A stretch of DNA of 64,000 bases, from contig NC_065531.1 in assembly GCF_020184175.1 (NCBI RefSeq), positions 88,940,604 through 89,004,603 on the forward strand, in the 5' to 3' direction. The translations under genes and the position numbers were made by a program. The notes beneath the pieces were generated by a model. It was not told where the DNA came from. It searched no databases and was given only the letters and a program-made list of their open reading frames with translations. How positions within the stretch are numbered: position 1 is the first letter of the stretch; each line of letters begins with the position of its first letter. Positions 11,820 to 23,239 of this stretch are shown here, piece by piece. Origin of the DNA: Aphis gossypii. Lineage: Eukaryota > Arthropoda > Insecta > Hemiptera > Aphididae.

Positions 11820-13234
11820 CTAAAGCAGCGACGATGTGGTAACATTGTGCATTTCCTCCGCGATTATTTGGTTTATCGAACGAGTACCACGGTCCTCGCC
11901 CGACACGTTCACGTTTCCTGAATTGCGGTTCCTACTTTCATTATTACGTTTTTTATAACATGCACTTATATCATGGCCACTTCGTTTACAATATGCACAT
12001 GTGGTTGCGCGTGCGTTATAATTTGTTGGTGGTTGAGTAAAACTATTCCGATTAGATGGACGATTATTATTACTTGCAGGCTTATTTCTACATTGAGCTG
12101 CATAGTGATTACCATTACAGTTATAGCATTTAATAGGTGGTCTATTAAAATTATTTTGCTGAGTGTAATTATTTGTCCGTCCTTGATAACTCGGTTTACT
12201 AAAGTTATTTGGTTGGAAATTCCTATTACGACTATTTGTATTATTATTTCTTGTATTATTCACACGTTGGAAATTATTATTATTTTGTCGTAAAGCATTA
12301 TAATTGCCTTTATTAAAATCGTTCCTGTATCCGTTATTTTCTCTTTCTGAATTATATTCTACTTCTTCTGCCTTTGCCAATTGCTTAGCTACCTCTAATG
12401 TTTTAGGATTTCGTGCCTTTACAATTGTTCTTATAGGACTTATTAATCCTTTTATAAAAATATTCAGTGTTTGTTCTTTTAAAGTTTCGTGAATTACTTT
12501 TGCTTCTGATTCCTCTTTATTAAGTGTACACGCATTACATAATTTATAATACAATTTCTCTACTCTATGGCAATAATCATTGACGTCTTCACCATGACGC
12601 ATCTTAATGGAATTTAATTGTATCTGCAAACTTGAAGCAGTTGTCGTATCTTCAAAAGCATCCGATAAATAACTCTTAATGTATACCCATTTAGTAACAT
12701 TTTTATATTTTATCATTTCTAATGCTCTACCGGATAACCTAGTTGTTATATATTTAACTAAGTCGGTGCGCATTTTTCTTCAACCAAATTTACTGCCATA
12801 TCACATGCATTTGTGAACGGATAGATATCGTATTCTCCCGTACACATAGGTATAAGCTTAAATGCTTCCTCTAATTTTATGGTAACCATTTTCTTTACAC
12901 GCGGTTTTCTCCCGAACGTTAACTCAGTATGTTCAAAATCGTCCGTAACCTTGCTACGTGTAACCTTTTTATTGTCTAAACTTAAACTTCTCTCCAAGCT
13001 GTATGTTATTTTCGCGCTCTGGCGTTCACTTGGGCTTCTAAATAGACTAGGGCGTTCTTTCGGGCTTTCAATAGGGCTAGGGCTTTTACTAGGGCTAGGG
13101 CTTCTACTAGGGCTTCCCAAATTAATCAATTGTTGGGTTTTATTTAATACTTCTAAACTCAAATCTGGAGTTTCTAAAGACGTCTTATTCGATGGATTAG
13201 CTACTTCCAAAGGAGATGTACCTGTGTTCTCCAT
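11820..13234 (-). CDS. Ty3/gypsy Gag (two overlapping frames)
   Basis: The N-terminal ORF (12758-13234, 158 aa) is Ser-Pro rich: SP dipeptides repeat at residues 41-60. It overlaps by 16 bases an ORF of 317 aa (11820-12773), which contains the capsid-like region and an Asn/Arg-rich stretch. Two zinc knuckles follow: CYNCNGNHYAAQC and CAYCKRSGHDISAC. The overlap in different frames points to one indel near 12765. Role: virus-like particle protein binding element RNA. The element's own RT is truncated, so it is not autonomous. Confidence 0.75.
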
Positions 13235-13299
13235 AAATTGCTTTCACACTCATTTGATACGTTTTACAATCAACTATAATAATATAACTCAATAATAAA

Positions 13300-13660
13300 T
13301 CTCAATAATATATGCCCTTTAATAATTCTCAATAATAATCTCAATAATTCAACAATATGCCCTCAATAATAATCTCAATAATTCAACAATATGCCCTCAA
13401 AAATAATTCTCAATAATAATATCAAAAATTCACAATATGCCCTCAATAATAATTCTCAATAATAATCTCAATAATTCACAATATGCCCTCAATAAGAATT
13501 CTCAATAATAATCTCAATAATTCAACAATATGCCCTCACAATAATATAATAATTCAATAATAACTCAAATAACTCAATATGCCCTCAATAATAATATAAT
13601 AACTCAATATTTCTCAATAATAATTCAAATAAATCATTGCCCTTTAATAATCAAAAAAAA
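13300..13660. repeat. Minisatellite in gypsy leader
   Basis: About seven to eight units, each starting near atatgccctcaataataat and 34-60 bases long, lie between the primer-binding site and gag. Units differ by loss or gain of ctcaataataat blocks. The array expands the untranslated leader. Confidence 0.75.
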
Positions 13661-13931
13661 TTCCTAAATAGTTTTTTTACGACCTACTTAAATATATTCA
13701 GTTACTTAAATGATATTTCTTAGGTTTTATATTTTTGTAACATATATCCGTGTAATAATTTAATTAACGATTCACTCACAATAATGCGACGTTCGTTGAT
13801 GTTGTCATCCTGTCTGATACTTTCTGCAACGTTGAATTGAATGGTCTTCTCTTCTGGAGTTATCAACGAAGAAGGTTGTACAAGTCTTCCTTGTTGATGG
13901 TAGCCTTTGACGGTTTGCCTCCTTGAAAAGT

Positions 13932-13951
13932 GAATCCTACCGACTGCGCCA
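13932..13951 (-). promoter_or_regulatory. Primer-binding site, tRNA-Ser type
   Basis: The minus strand reads tggcgcagtcggtaggattc, three bases inside the LTR end. It matches the 3' end of tRNA-Ser as I recall it with about one change, a primer used by several Ty3/gypsy elements of insects. Confidence 0.65.
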
Positions 13952-13954
13952 AAT

Positions 13955-14404
13955 TGTTGCGTGCCAGTATCAGATTTGAATCCAAATGGTTAATTTGAAT
14001 GAAAGTTAAACTTAATAACGTAATATGTTTTATTGCATACAAACAAATAAGTGGCTGAGTGACGTGAAAGTGCTCAGTTGTTGATAGCTTTGGTACATCT
14101 GCCGTTGCTGGTCTTCGGGCTCCCTTATATATTGTGGTGCGTCTCTTGTTTACGTCGTGTTGTCGCCTTCTGGGTAAAACCAGGCGTCCTTGTTGTTGTT
14201 GTTGCAAATTCGGACACGAATTTGAGAATGTGCAATAACATCTCAAATGCATCATTAGTGCACTGTAATTATTGGTGCGCTTACTATCCCGACACGTGTC
14301 ATGGTCATAGTAGCATCCGCATTACCCTTGACACGAGGCATGGTCATACTAACTTAGCCTTGTAATCTCGTAGATATCTTATAGATATCTCGTAGCCCAT
14401 AACA
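13955..14404 (-). repeat. 5' LTR of truncated gypsy element
   Basis: 450 bases on the minus strand from TGTTATGGGC to ACGCAACA. A TATA box (tatataaggg) lies near 14122-14132. The other LTR is absent from the window because the element is truncated at 10.28 kb. Confidence 0.65.
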
Positions 14405-14439
14405 CTCATCCATGTCATTATTTTTTTTTACCTAAGACA

Positions 14440-14589
14440 TCAATTTATCAAAGAGAGCACTTTTTCTTTTTGATGTGGATTGGCTTGTTTTGAATAATTT
14501 AACAATGCTAAACGGTCACCATATTTAGGTAAGTACATTTTTAATGTGGTATCTTCAGTAGACATTGTTTTTAGAACATCTATGTCAAT
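14440..14589 (-). CDS. Orphan exon with SAM-like sequence
   Basis: A minus-strand exon preceded by a good acceptor (tatttcag) encodes about 49 residues, with IDVLKTMSTED and LPKYGDRLALLNY, then a stop. The pattern resembles a SAM-type helix bundle C-terminus. Upstream sequence runs into the assembly gap, so the rest of the gene cannot be seen. It may be a host gene exon or part of a transposon. Confidence 0.3.
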   Translation of the reverse strand: MDIDVLKTMSTEDTTLKMYLPKYGDRLALLNYSKQANPHQKEKVLSLIN

Positions 14590-14708
14590 CTGAAATACAA
14601 TTTTTCAATTACATTTACTTATTAATTAGAGGCTATTGTGATTATCTAAACACAAAATAACTGTATATTATACAAATTAGAAAAATAAAGATAACATTAG
14701 AGGAAATC

Positions 14709-14808
14709 NNNNNNNNNNNNNNNNNNNNNNNNNNNNNNNNNNNNNNNNNNNNNNNNNNNNNNNNNNNNNNNNNNNNNNNNNNNNNNNNNNNNNNNNNNNN
14801 NNNNNNNN
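14709..14808. other. Assembly gap of 100 N
   Basis: Exactly 100 N, the conventional size for a scaffold gap of unknown length. Distances across it should not be trusted. Confidence 0.99.
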
Positions 14809-15310
14809 TAGAGAGAGCTATGTCGGGAGAATCATGGAGGAGAGTTAGTCATTAAAGTTATATATTCCATGAAAATATTTAGTTATCATCACAATATAAA
14901 AAAAACCCATAGCTTTGTTTCTACATTTTAGTTTTCTACTTTCTGCTTTAATACTTACTGCTTTATTTAACTATTGTAAGTTAACTTAAATAGTTATATC
15001 GTTACATTTTCAAATGACATATTAATACTCACCTAGAAACCAGGTATTATTGAATAGTCAATATTCTTTACTCTATGATATAATATAAACATTTTATATA
15101 TTTCAAAATAAAATTTTAATAGGTACATATTTTTAAATGAAAACAACAAATACATTGAGGTAATTAGTTCTTTATTGATGTTGAAACAAAATTATTTTAG
15201 TTAATTTAGATCTCAATCTTTTTTTGGGTTGACATAATTGATTATTATAATAGTGTAATCTAATTTTCATGTATTTTTGTATGATACATTTAACAATTTG
15301 TAATAAATGA
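14809..15310. other. AT-rich stretch without a gene
   Basis: Low-complexity sequence after the gap. No coding or repeat structure recognised. Confidence 0.5.
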
Positions 15311-15314
15311 TTAT

Positions 15315-15606
15315 TTAGTGGCGATTGTGATAAATGTGACTATTTAAAGAAGGAAATACATTTTTCATGTTAATTAGAGACATGGTTTTTATTAATAAAA
15401 AATCTATTGGGTATCCCAAATGTTTAGGAACTTCGTTAATTCTGAAAATAAATACTTCTTCACTTGCCTTACAAAGTGTTATGACGTCAGTTGATGGTTT
15501 TATTAGTCCTCCTCTATTTTTTATGTTAATAAGTGCATGTTTTTTTGTCTGATCTACAAGAGCATTACAACAAATATGACAAGTAATAGTTTTTTTTAAT
15601 TGTTTC
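15315..15606 (-). pseudogene. P-type transposase, C-terminal piece
   Basis: It encodes ITCHICCNALVDQ followed by IKNRGGLIKPSTDVI, the conserved CxxC and GGL..PS region near the end of P/THAP9-like transposases. The solo LTR at 15612-16333 separates it from the rest. Removing the insert and one 5-base duplication would bring the two sides into one frame. Confidence 0.7.
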
Positions 15607-15611
15607 ACAAC

Positions 15612-16333
15612 TGTTGTCGCACCGTCGTGGAGCTATTGAGTCGGCTTTCGTAAGCTGGGTGTGCGGTACTTGCGACGTGCAGATAATATTTGACAGGAAG
15701 AAAATAACTCTAATTTAAATGTAGAGATGAGACAATGAAATTCTATTACTGTACAAGAGGTAGGGGGTATGATCACACCTAACAAAATATTGATATAAAG
15801 ATATATAATAATAATACAAATATGTGACACAAGGTGTCGATCATATACAATTAACTAATGACGCGGACAACGGACGCGGACAACGGCACCGTGGCACGAC
15901 ACGTGACACAACCACGCAGAAATAATACGACACACGTAGCACTAGGGGCGCACGGGAGCGGACGTTGTCGAATAGGGAGCGATCCTCAACACACACGTGG
16001 CACGGTGGCACAAACGGGTCACGATCTGGTCCACGAACGACAAATGGATGGCTGTCTATCATGGCGATACAAACAGCAAGCATGAGCGGAGGAGAAAAAA
16101 GGCGGTCGGACTGCAAATCCGTCGAACACCAAAAAAACCCACGGGATGATAGAAACAGGCAGAGACACGACATGCGTCACGCATATCATCAAGACTGGTT
16201 GGCGCAGCGTTATTGTTCGCATTAGTTAGCGACGGAGGTCACCACATGCGCGACGAGGGTGGGACGTGAGGAACGGGGTCGAAAGTCGTGGACACTCGAC
16301 ACCCGTCGTGACGGTCACCAAAATGGCGCACAA
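15612..16333 (-). mobile_element. GC-rich insertion, probable solo LTR
   Basis: 722 bases, far richer in CG than the flanks, bounded by direct repeats ACAAC at 15607-15611 and 16334-16338. One end is TGTTGTCGC, the other GGCGCACAA. The size and 5-bp duplication fit a solo LTR, though one end is one or two bases off a TG..CA rule. The many short open frames inside it are chance effects of high GC. It interrupts the P-type transposase. Confidence 0.6.
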
Positions 16334-18145
16334 ACAACTACAAAATCTGATATTATGTATTAGATTATGTCTTGTCTATAGGTATCCATATCCATGTCTA
16401 CTGCATCATCTTGTTCATTTTCATCAGCAAAACTTTGCTTTTCCTCTACACATAAAATATCCAAGAAATTTTCTTTTATTATTTTTTTACCGCTAGAAAC
16501 AAATAAAATACTGGTTGAATGTTGTGGGGCACAATCAGCATTTGTAGAAAATGGCATTCCAGTATGAACCAGTAATCTTTTGTAAGTGGCTTCTAACTGT
16601 GCTGCTGTAGGATTATTATTAAAACCACCTCTTGATCTTATTGCGAAAAACAGCATTTCCAGATGGTCCTGAGAAATTTTAAATGAAAGGATAAAACTCA
16701 TTTGTCCAGTTTTATAACATTTTCAAATGATCTTCTCATACTTTGAATACACACAATGAGTCCATTAAAACCTGTTTTTCGTGGAGATGTGAGTATGTTT
16801 AAATGATCTTTGCTTTGTAACGATTTTAAATAATTTATTGATGAATCATTAAAATATTATTCATATCAGCATCGTATTCTAAGAATAATGGTTTCTTGTA
16901 TTTAAGTTTGCTTAACAATTTCTAGTGTTAAGAAAGTCAAACACATCATTTATTTTTCTACCAAATGTAATTGTTGTATTGCAATTTTCAAAATTTTTAA
17001 TTTGTTTTGTTTTACAATGTAACAATGCATCAGCTACACTTGTGCTTAGTACTTGTGCAGCCAAGGAAACCTTCATTTTTTCTTTGCTATAAAAAACATG
17101 TCTAGACCAAATTTTTGTAGCCAAATGCAGCCTGTTGTCTTCTTGCAACTTGACTAATTCTTTAAATATTTCCACTCTATAGCGTTGCCGTCAGCATCAT
17201 ATAATATTTTCCAATCTCCAATTGTATTTTTGACTAGCTTTAGCATATGAGCTGGGTCAAAAATAAACACACATCTTCTTTTGTCACTGGATGGAGAAAC
17301 AATGACATTTGATTGTGTACATCAGCTCCTAAATGTCTAACTATTGAAATATTAAAAGCAGCTCCGTCAAAGGTAAGAGTTTTTACAATAGAACCGGTTT
17401 CACGAATATTAATTAGACACGTCTCAAGGAGATTGGCTTTTTCTTCAGCAGTTAATCCATTTATTAGGAAGTATGCAACAGGGATTTTCCAATGTGAATT
17501 TAATGCAACAATTAAGAACACAAGAACTTCTGTAGCTTTTAGCATTGCATCCGAATCATTAACTTTGTGTCTATAATTAATGTATCCCTGTAAGTGTTTA
17601 TCATTAAAATGTACAGCTTCTCTAATAGACATTTCATCTATAACTAAACCACACACTAAATTTAAATTTTTTTGTTTCATTTCAGTTATTTTCATTGCAA
17701 TGGCATTCAATGATTCTTGAGTAATTCCTGGATACCTATCAATAGTAGAATACCACTTACGGATAGTGCTTGGATGAGGCAAACATTTTTTGAATGTTTT
17801 TCTCACATAATTGTATGCTGCAGACGAATACAAACGCAATGTGAGTGCAAAAGATCGCAATTCTGGGGTCACTGTGTTCCCTGAAAATGTATGTAATTGA
17901 TTCATCACCATTTCGTGCAGACTACTTGACAATGTTTCCTAAATGCTTATAACCCACTAGTATATACAGTCTATTTAATTAAACCAATAGTATAATATAT
18001 ACCTTCAGAACTGTAAAACAATTATCTGATATCATTTTTTTTTTCATCCTTCAGATGTTTCACTAAATCATCTAATGTCTTTACTCTTTTAGTCAATAAT
18101 AAATTTTTTTTATTCAGGAAATCAATAAAATATAAAGTACATTCA
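16334..18145 (-). pseudogene. P-type (THAP9-like) transposase, decayed
   Basis: Exons run down the minus strand. 18003-18145 has the helical LNKKNLLLTKRVKTLDDLV segment. 17240-17934 has LPHPSTIRKW, VIDEMSIREAV (first Asp) and LTFDGAAFN (second Asp). A shifted frame then has FDPAHMLKLV (third Asp). 16912-17175 follows, and 16360-16701 has SQDHLEMLFFAIRSRGG, the last acidic site. At least three frame shifts occur, one in an A run near 18045. No THAP domain is found. It is a dead relative of the copy at 38871-40873. Confidence 0.75.
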
Positions 18146-18288
18146 ATTATCTAAATTTTATGTAAAATAAAAAATTATGAAATCAGTATTTTATTTTTAT
18201 TAAAATATATTTTAGTAACATAGATAAAATAATACTATGTTACTATTAATTTGTGTTGTTTAATTACAGGCTAAAACCAAAAAATTAA

Positions 18289-18967
18289 ATAATTATAATT
18301 GATTTTGAATTCAGCAACTATCAACGTACAGATTTAATACTTATTTCTGCAATTATATCACAGACTCACGTAAAATCTGAAATTATTCGTCTACGAGATC
18401 GACCTTTAATAGTATCACCTGATGGAAGAATAAGATTAATGAATAATTATTCATATATAAAAACTAGAGATTTGTTACTAAACATTTTTAAAAAAACCAG
18501 ATCAGCTTCAAGTTATATTAAACGTATTACATTTAGCTATGAAAACAAAAACGTCGAACCTAACTACAAGCTTTTTAAAAAACTATCTTGATTTTAATAA
18601 CCAAAATGCAATTATTTTACTATGGAATGGTAATTCAGATAAAAATATTTTACAAAGATTAGGTTTTAATACAAATATAATGTTGAATATGAGTGCATAC
18701 GATACTGATAATAATAGAGTATTTTATTTAAAATTAATTTATTTTAATAGTAATGAAATTATATTAAACCATAAATTAGGTTATATAATTAAAAATGGTA
18801 GATTTTTATCGTTGAAGGAAACTCACGATTCAATTTGTCACCAAAACCATGCTATAACTTATATTATACACGACGCAGTTAGTGATGTAAAATTAACGAA
18901 ATGTATTTTCAACTATTTATGTATAAAAAACAATTATCAGTTTTTATTAAGTAAAATAATAAAATAA
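18289..18967 (+). pseudogene. DEDDh-type exonuclease-like ORF, one frame shift
   Basis: A first frame (18289-18588) begins IIIDFEFSNYQ, which fits Exo I with its Asp and Glu. A second frame (open 18539-18967) has LLWNGNSDKNIL, fitting Exo II, and YIIHDAVSDVKLTKC, fitting Exo III with His and Asp. One shift around 18540-18590 separates them. A splice acceptor (ttaattacag) lies just before. Order and residues fit a 3'-5' exonuclease domain. The family is not one I can name; mobile or viral DNA elements carry such domains, and the neighbourhood is transposon-rich. Confidence 0.45.
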
Positions 18968-18969
18968 TG

Positions 18970-19705
18970 TAACACTAATAGTTCGCAATTAGTAACACAT
19001 TATAAAACTAGTGCTATTAAGGACATTCCGTCACTTGAAAGGTAAAAACTATAATAAAAAAACCAATGGTTAAATGATGAACTATAGTTAAACAACAGCG
19101 ATATAGTCATTTATTGATCATCTATTGAATCGATGTTCATCAGACCCAAAACGAAAGATTGTAAGAAACAGCAAAAAATAAAATGCAAATAATACATTAT
19201 AAATTATAATGTGAAAACTATTTATTGATACCTATTATAAATTATAACATTTAATAAAATTATTAAAATTGATAAAATTAACTAATCTTATTTTTTTACT
19301 ATAATATTGAAATCAATTCTTAGAGTAATTATAACAATTATAATGGTATAAAGTTCAATACAAATTTTATTTTAAATCGTCATTAAATCATATAATATCA
19401 TATCTGATAGTGAATTATTGTGGAATTGAAGTATTTCATATATAAAACAAGAATCATTGTTCTGTATATAACACATGCTAAAGTCAAAATTTTGAATATA
19501 CTGATTAGTAAAATCATTTCGCTGACAAGATGATGGTAGAATATTGATGTCTGCTCTAATTAATTAATGAATATACGGTATCAAAAGTTGACTGATATGA
19601 AACAACTTTTTCTGCTTTTCTACAATATGTGAATCGATACATTGTTGTAATTGTTTTAAACGATGTAAGTCAGTAAATGATAAGGTAATAAAATGATCAT
19701 TCACT
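18970..19705. other. AT-rich stretch, no supported gene
   Basis: The frame after the exonuclease stop stays open to about 19044, but no further structure is seen. The rest is AT-rich. Confidence 0.4.
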
Positions 19706-19707
19706 TA

Positions 19708-20471
19708 TTATTTAATAGTTAACTGATTTAAATTGACTGAATAATATATGTTATCAGATATTTTGACACGTTTAAAATTAGTATGTAGATTATTAGTTAT
19801 TGAACTATAATTGATATCACACATTAGTGTACACCACTGAAGTAAATCGAAGGTTAACAATTTTTTAGTAACATTACATTCTAGTATTACAATAACAGAA
19901 ATCGTTTTATTAACCAAAAATCCAACCGTTACACTTTTCTTCTTAAAAGATCTATTATTGAATATCATGGGCGTCATTTCAATATTTGATAGGGTAGGGC
20001 ATAATAATAACTGGCCCTATAACTTTAACACTTTTAAGTAGGTATATATAAAAAAAGCTATTAGGCACTTTCTGTTTTTTTCTGGTTTTTTTTAAATTCT
20101 GTATTTGTCTTTTATTATTTTTTTGGTTATCATACAGTTCCTAAATTAAAATTATTATGATTTTAATTTTGATGTGTTTAATGTGGGTTAAATTATAACA
20201 CTAATGATATAATAATAACAATGACGTATTAACATTGACATCTTCATCATCAGTATTTTGGTTACTCGTGTATGATAATGATGCTTTCTGTTTTTTTGAT
20301 TTTGTTTTTAGATTCTGTTGCACCCTATTTTTTTTTGTTTGTATAAAATTCCTAAATTTATAGTATCATATTTTTAAATTAAAATATTAACGATATACCA
20401 AATAATAATAATATGTATGTACTTACATTGATATATTCTTCATCGGAATTTTGAATACTTGTGTTCGACAT
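19708..20471 (-). CDS. Unrecognised spliced ORF with Lys-rich repeats
   Basis: A likely start at 20471 opens a 15-codon exon (MSNTSIQNSDEEYIN) with donor GTAAGT. Two later blocks carry related Lys/Gln-rich segments (QQNLKTKSKKQKA and QIQNLKKTRKKQK), each followed by Asp-rich or Asn-rich ends. The last block (19708-19977) is open for 89 codons and ends NLNQLTIK. Repeated basic segments suggest a nuclear or nucleic-acid-binding protein. I do not recognise the family. Exon joins are not certain. Confidence 0.3.
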
Positions 20472-20479
20472 TATTACTA

Positions 20480-20920
20480 ACCAAACTTGTCACTTAGTGT
20501 TGAAAATTAACTGATGAAATTTACATTTCATCTTCTTATTTTATACCATCCAAACAATATAATTGCAATTATTGATTTATGTTGAACGAGGATTATAAAA
20601 TGGATCGACAAAAGATTAAATGTACATCACAATTAATTATAATAAGAATACGTAATATTTCACTATAACTAAAACACATAACTAAGTATGAAAAGTAAAT
20701 TGTCTTCTAACAATGTAAGTTCTATGCTTACGAGACATACATGACGTACACTTAGACAATACTAAAAATGCCGTCCATAGTACACTAATACACAGCCTTA
20801 TATACTAATGATCTATTGTCCCATGGCTCATGCCATTTTATAAGCTATCTTTACTGGCTAATATAATATCACGCCATATGTGGTGTGATTTTACAGATTT
20901 GAAGTGTAGCCCACCGTGGA
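20480..20920. other. Intergenic stretch before the copia LTR
   Basis: No ORF or repeat recognised. AT-rich, with a weak imperfect repeat around the word catatgtggtgtg. Confidence 0.4.
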
Positions 20921-20924
20921 ATGG

Positions 20925-21448
20925 TGTTCAAATAGTAGTATCGGCGTCAAATAAAAAACACAGGAATTAACTAGGTATATAATTTGAGGTTTATTGAATA
21001 AAAACACTATAGACTGAATATGTTATTATAATTTACGAGGTGCTCTGACTAAGTAAAACTAAAAAGATTCTCTGCTAAAAATTAAAAGATGCTCTGTTAA
21101 AACAAACTAAAAGATGCTCTGTTAAAACAAACTAGTCGTTTTCTCACTCTCGACTTTCCTCGACTGACTGCCGACCACCGACCGGGCCGTCGCAACGGTC
21201 CGTCCGGGGCCTTCAGTATGTTCTGACCCAGCCATTTTGGTCACGTAGTCCATCGTGGGAACCGAAATGGTCACACGCTCCTTTACCCTGGGTCAACACA
21301 TTTGTATATGAGTTTATATGTAGCCTACAGTACATACATACACACTACATACTCACCTATATACCACAGATTGCAATAACAACTTACTATGTTGTTGTTA
21401 TTGCACATTATAATGCTACTTTTATACAATGTTAAATTATATTCAACA
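20925..21448 (-). repeat. 3' LTR of Ty1/copia element
   Basis: It lies just past the end of copia RNase H on the minus strand, after a purine tract (attacggggg). It begins TGTTGAATATAA and probably ends CTATTTGAACA. A polyadenylation-type aataaacc lies inside. The second LTR is not found because the 5' part is truncated near 36188. The outer end is uncertain by tens of bases. Confidence 0.5.
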
Positions 21449-21484
21449 CACCCCCGTAATTAATATTTTATATAATCATGAATA

Positions 21485-22521
21485 TTAAAGTAATTTGAAC
21501 AACGATAATTTCTGCCTTAATTTTTCAAACCTATCCTTCGGAAGTGGTTTAGTGAAAAAGTCTGCATATTGTTCTTCTGTATCTACGTATTGTAGTCGAA
21601 ATAAGTTTTCTTCAAACTTTTCCCTAATGAAATGATATCTGACGTCAATGTGTTTAGTCCTCTTATGAAACTCTTGATTTTTCACTAGTCGTATTGCACT
21701 TTGATTGTTCACATATAATGTCGGTTGTTCATCCGTTGCGTTGTTGCAAATTTCTTTGACTAATCTGTCAATCCAAATCAAACCTTTGATTGTTTCACAT
21801 GCCGAAATATATTCTGCTTCTGTTGAACTGAGAGTTACTATGGGTTGCCTTTGCGTTTGCCATGATACCGTAGATAATCCTAGCATGAGCAGATGACCTG
21901 AGGTTGAACGTCTTGTTCCTAAATCTGCCTAGTCTGAATCTGAATACACACTTAAGCATACATTTACGTTAGATTTGTAATATAGACCAAATTTTGTTGT
22001 TCCTTTTACGTAACGAATTATTCGTTTAACCATGGTCCAATGTACCGTCGTTGGATTGTTTAAAAACCTACTAACATAGTTTACAGCGAACGCTATATCT
22101 GGCCTCGTGACTTGAGATAAAAATAATAAGTTTCCTACAGTCTGCTTGTATGGAAATTGATTATCACTCGTCGTTAAATTTTGTTCTGCACCATGCGACC
22201 TATCAATTGGTGTTGATAACTCCTTTGCATCTAATAAATTAAATTTACTAATAATTGTATTTGCGTAATTTGTCTGATGTATTTATATTGATCCGTCAGT
22301 ACATCTAGTTATTTCCATACCTAGAAAATAATCTAAATTACCCTGTGTAATCTCAAACTGTTGTTCAAGACCTTGCAATAATTTATCTGTTTTTATTTTG
22401 CTGCTCGACGCTATCAAGCCATCATCAACAAAAATAGCTAAAATTATTGTATCGATTTTAGTTTTAAATCGTAATTTTCTGCTGCTGCAACAGCTAAAAT
22501 GGTTCTGATTGATTCATACCT
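21485..22521 (-). pseudogene. Ty1/copia pol, 3' half (RT and RNase H)
   Basis: Reads down the minus strand from the pogo insertion. RT remnants include RYESIRTILAVAAAENYDL, then a deletion of about 80 residues, then AIFVDDGLIASS (the VDD catalytic box) and LDYFLGMEITR. RNase H follows, open at 21485-21886, with TLSSTEAEYISACE, NQSAIRLVKNQEFHKRTKH and ADFFTKPLP. Stops near 21930 and 22290 break it. The 5' half continues at 35184-36188 on the far side of the insertion. Confidence 0.8.
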
Positions 22522-22812
22522 TAGGGGAGAGCGTGGTAGGTTGTTACAATTTCAACATATATAATTTTAATATTTTTTCTTTCATCAGTATCATAATTTA
22601 TGTTGTACCATTTTATTAAGTAACTTCTTAGGTATCTTTCTGTGTAAAAAAAGTCAGAAAAAGTCAATTTTTAATACTTAATTAAATATGCTTAAGTTAC
22701 CTTGTCAAACTGTAACAACTTGCCCCTGGGTGGAGTAAATTGTTAGAGGCCAGGGGCAAGTTGTTACAATATACATTTTGTGTTATTATGTGATATATTA
22801 TTCCAAAAAATA

Positions 22813-23215
22813 ACAAATATTAAGCACTTTTTATTGCAGTTTATTATAATAAGAACAGCCTTGTATATAACAATAATTAAAAATTAGTTAAACATATTAA
22901 AAATAATAATTAATAAATATTTTATTATACAATTTTATAACAAAAAATAACTTTTAAACCTTTTTAAATAAAAATTAACAGTCCCATATTTTATTTATTT
23001 AACAGTCTTACATAAATATTAAGTATTTTTTATTGCAAGGTATTATAGTTAAAACAGTCTTCTGTATTACAATAAAATATAAATAAAAAACATTAAATCA
23101 AACAACTAAATATTATTTTACACAATATTATATAACTAACAAAAAATTAACTTTTTAAACCTTTTTGTATAAAAATTAACAGTAGGTATTATGTTTTATT
23201 TATTTAACAGTCTTA
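22813..23215. repeat. Tandem duplication in pogo 3' region
   Basis: Two AT-rich copies of about 190 bases (about 22813-23005 and 23020-23215). Each runs from taagta/cttttattgca to aaaattaacagt...ttatttatttaacagtctta. They lie downstream of the transposase stop. Confidence 0.65.
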
Positions 23216-23239
23216 AACATTACATAATAGGCTCTTAAA

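Noticed and set aside
13020..13130. Telomere-like agggct repeats
   Set aside because: They encode the Ser-Pro repeats of Gag and do not match insect telomere repeats.
13300..13660. CRISPR-like array
   Set aside because: Units vary in length and have no distinct spacers; this is a minisatellite in a retroelement leader.
15841..16330. Overlapping open frames on both strands
   Set aside because: They fall in the GC-rich insertion, and none has family features.
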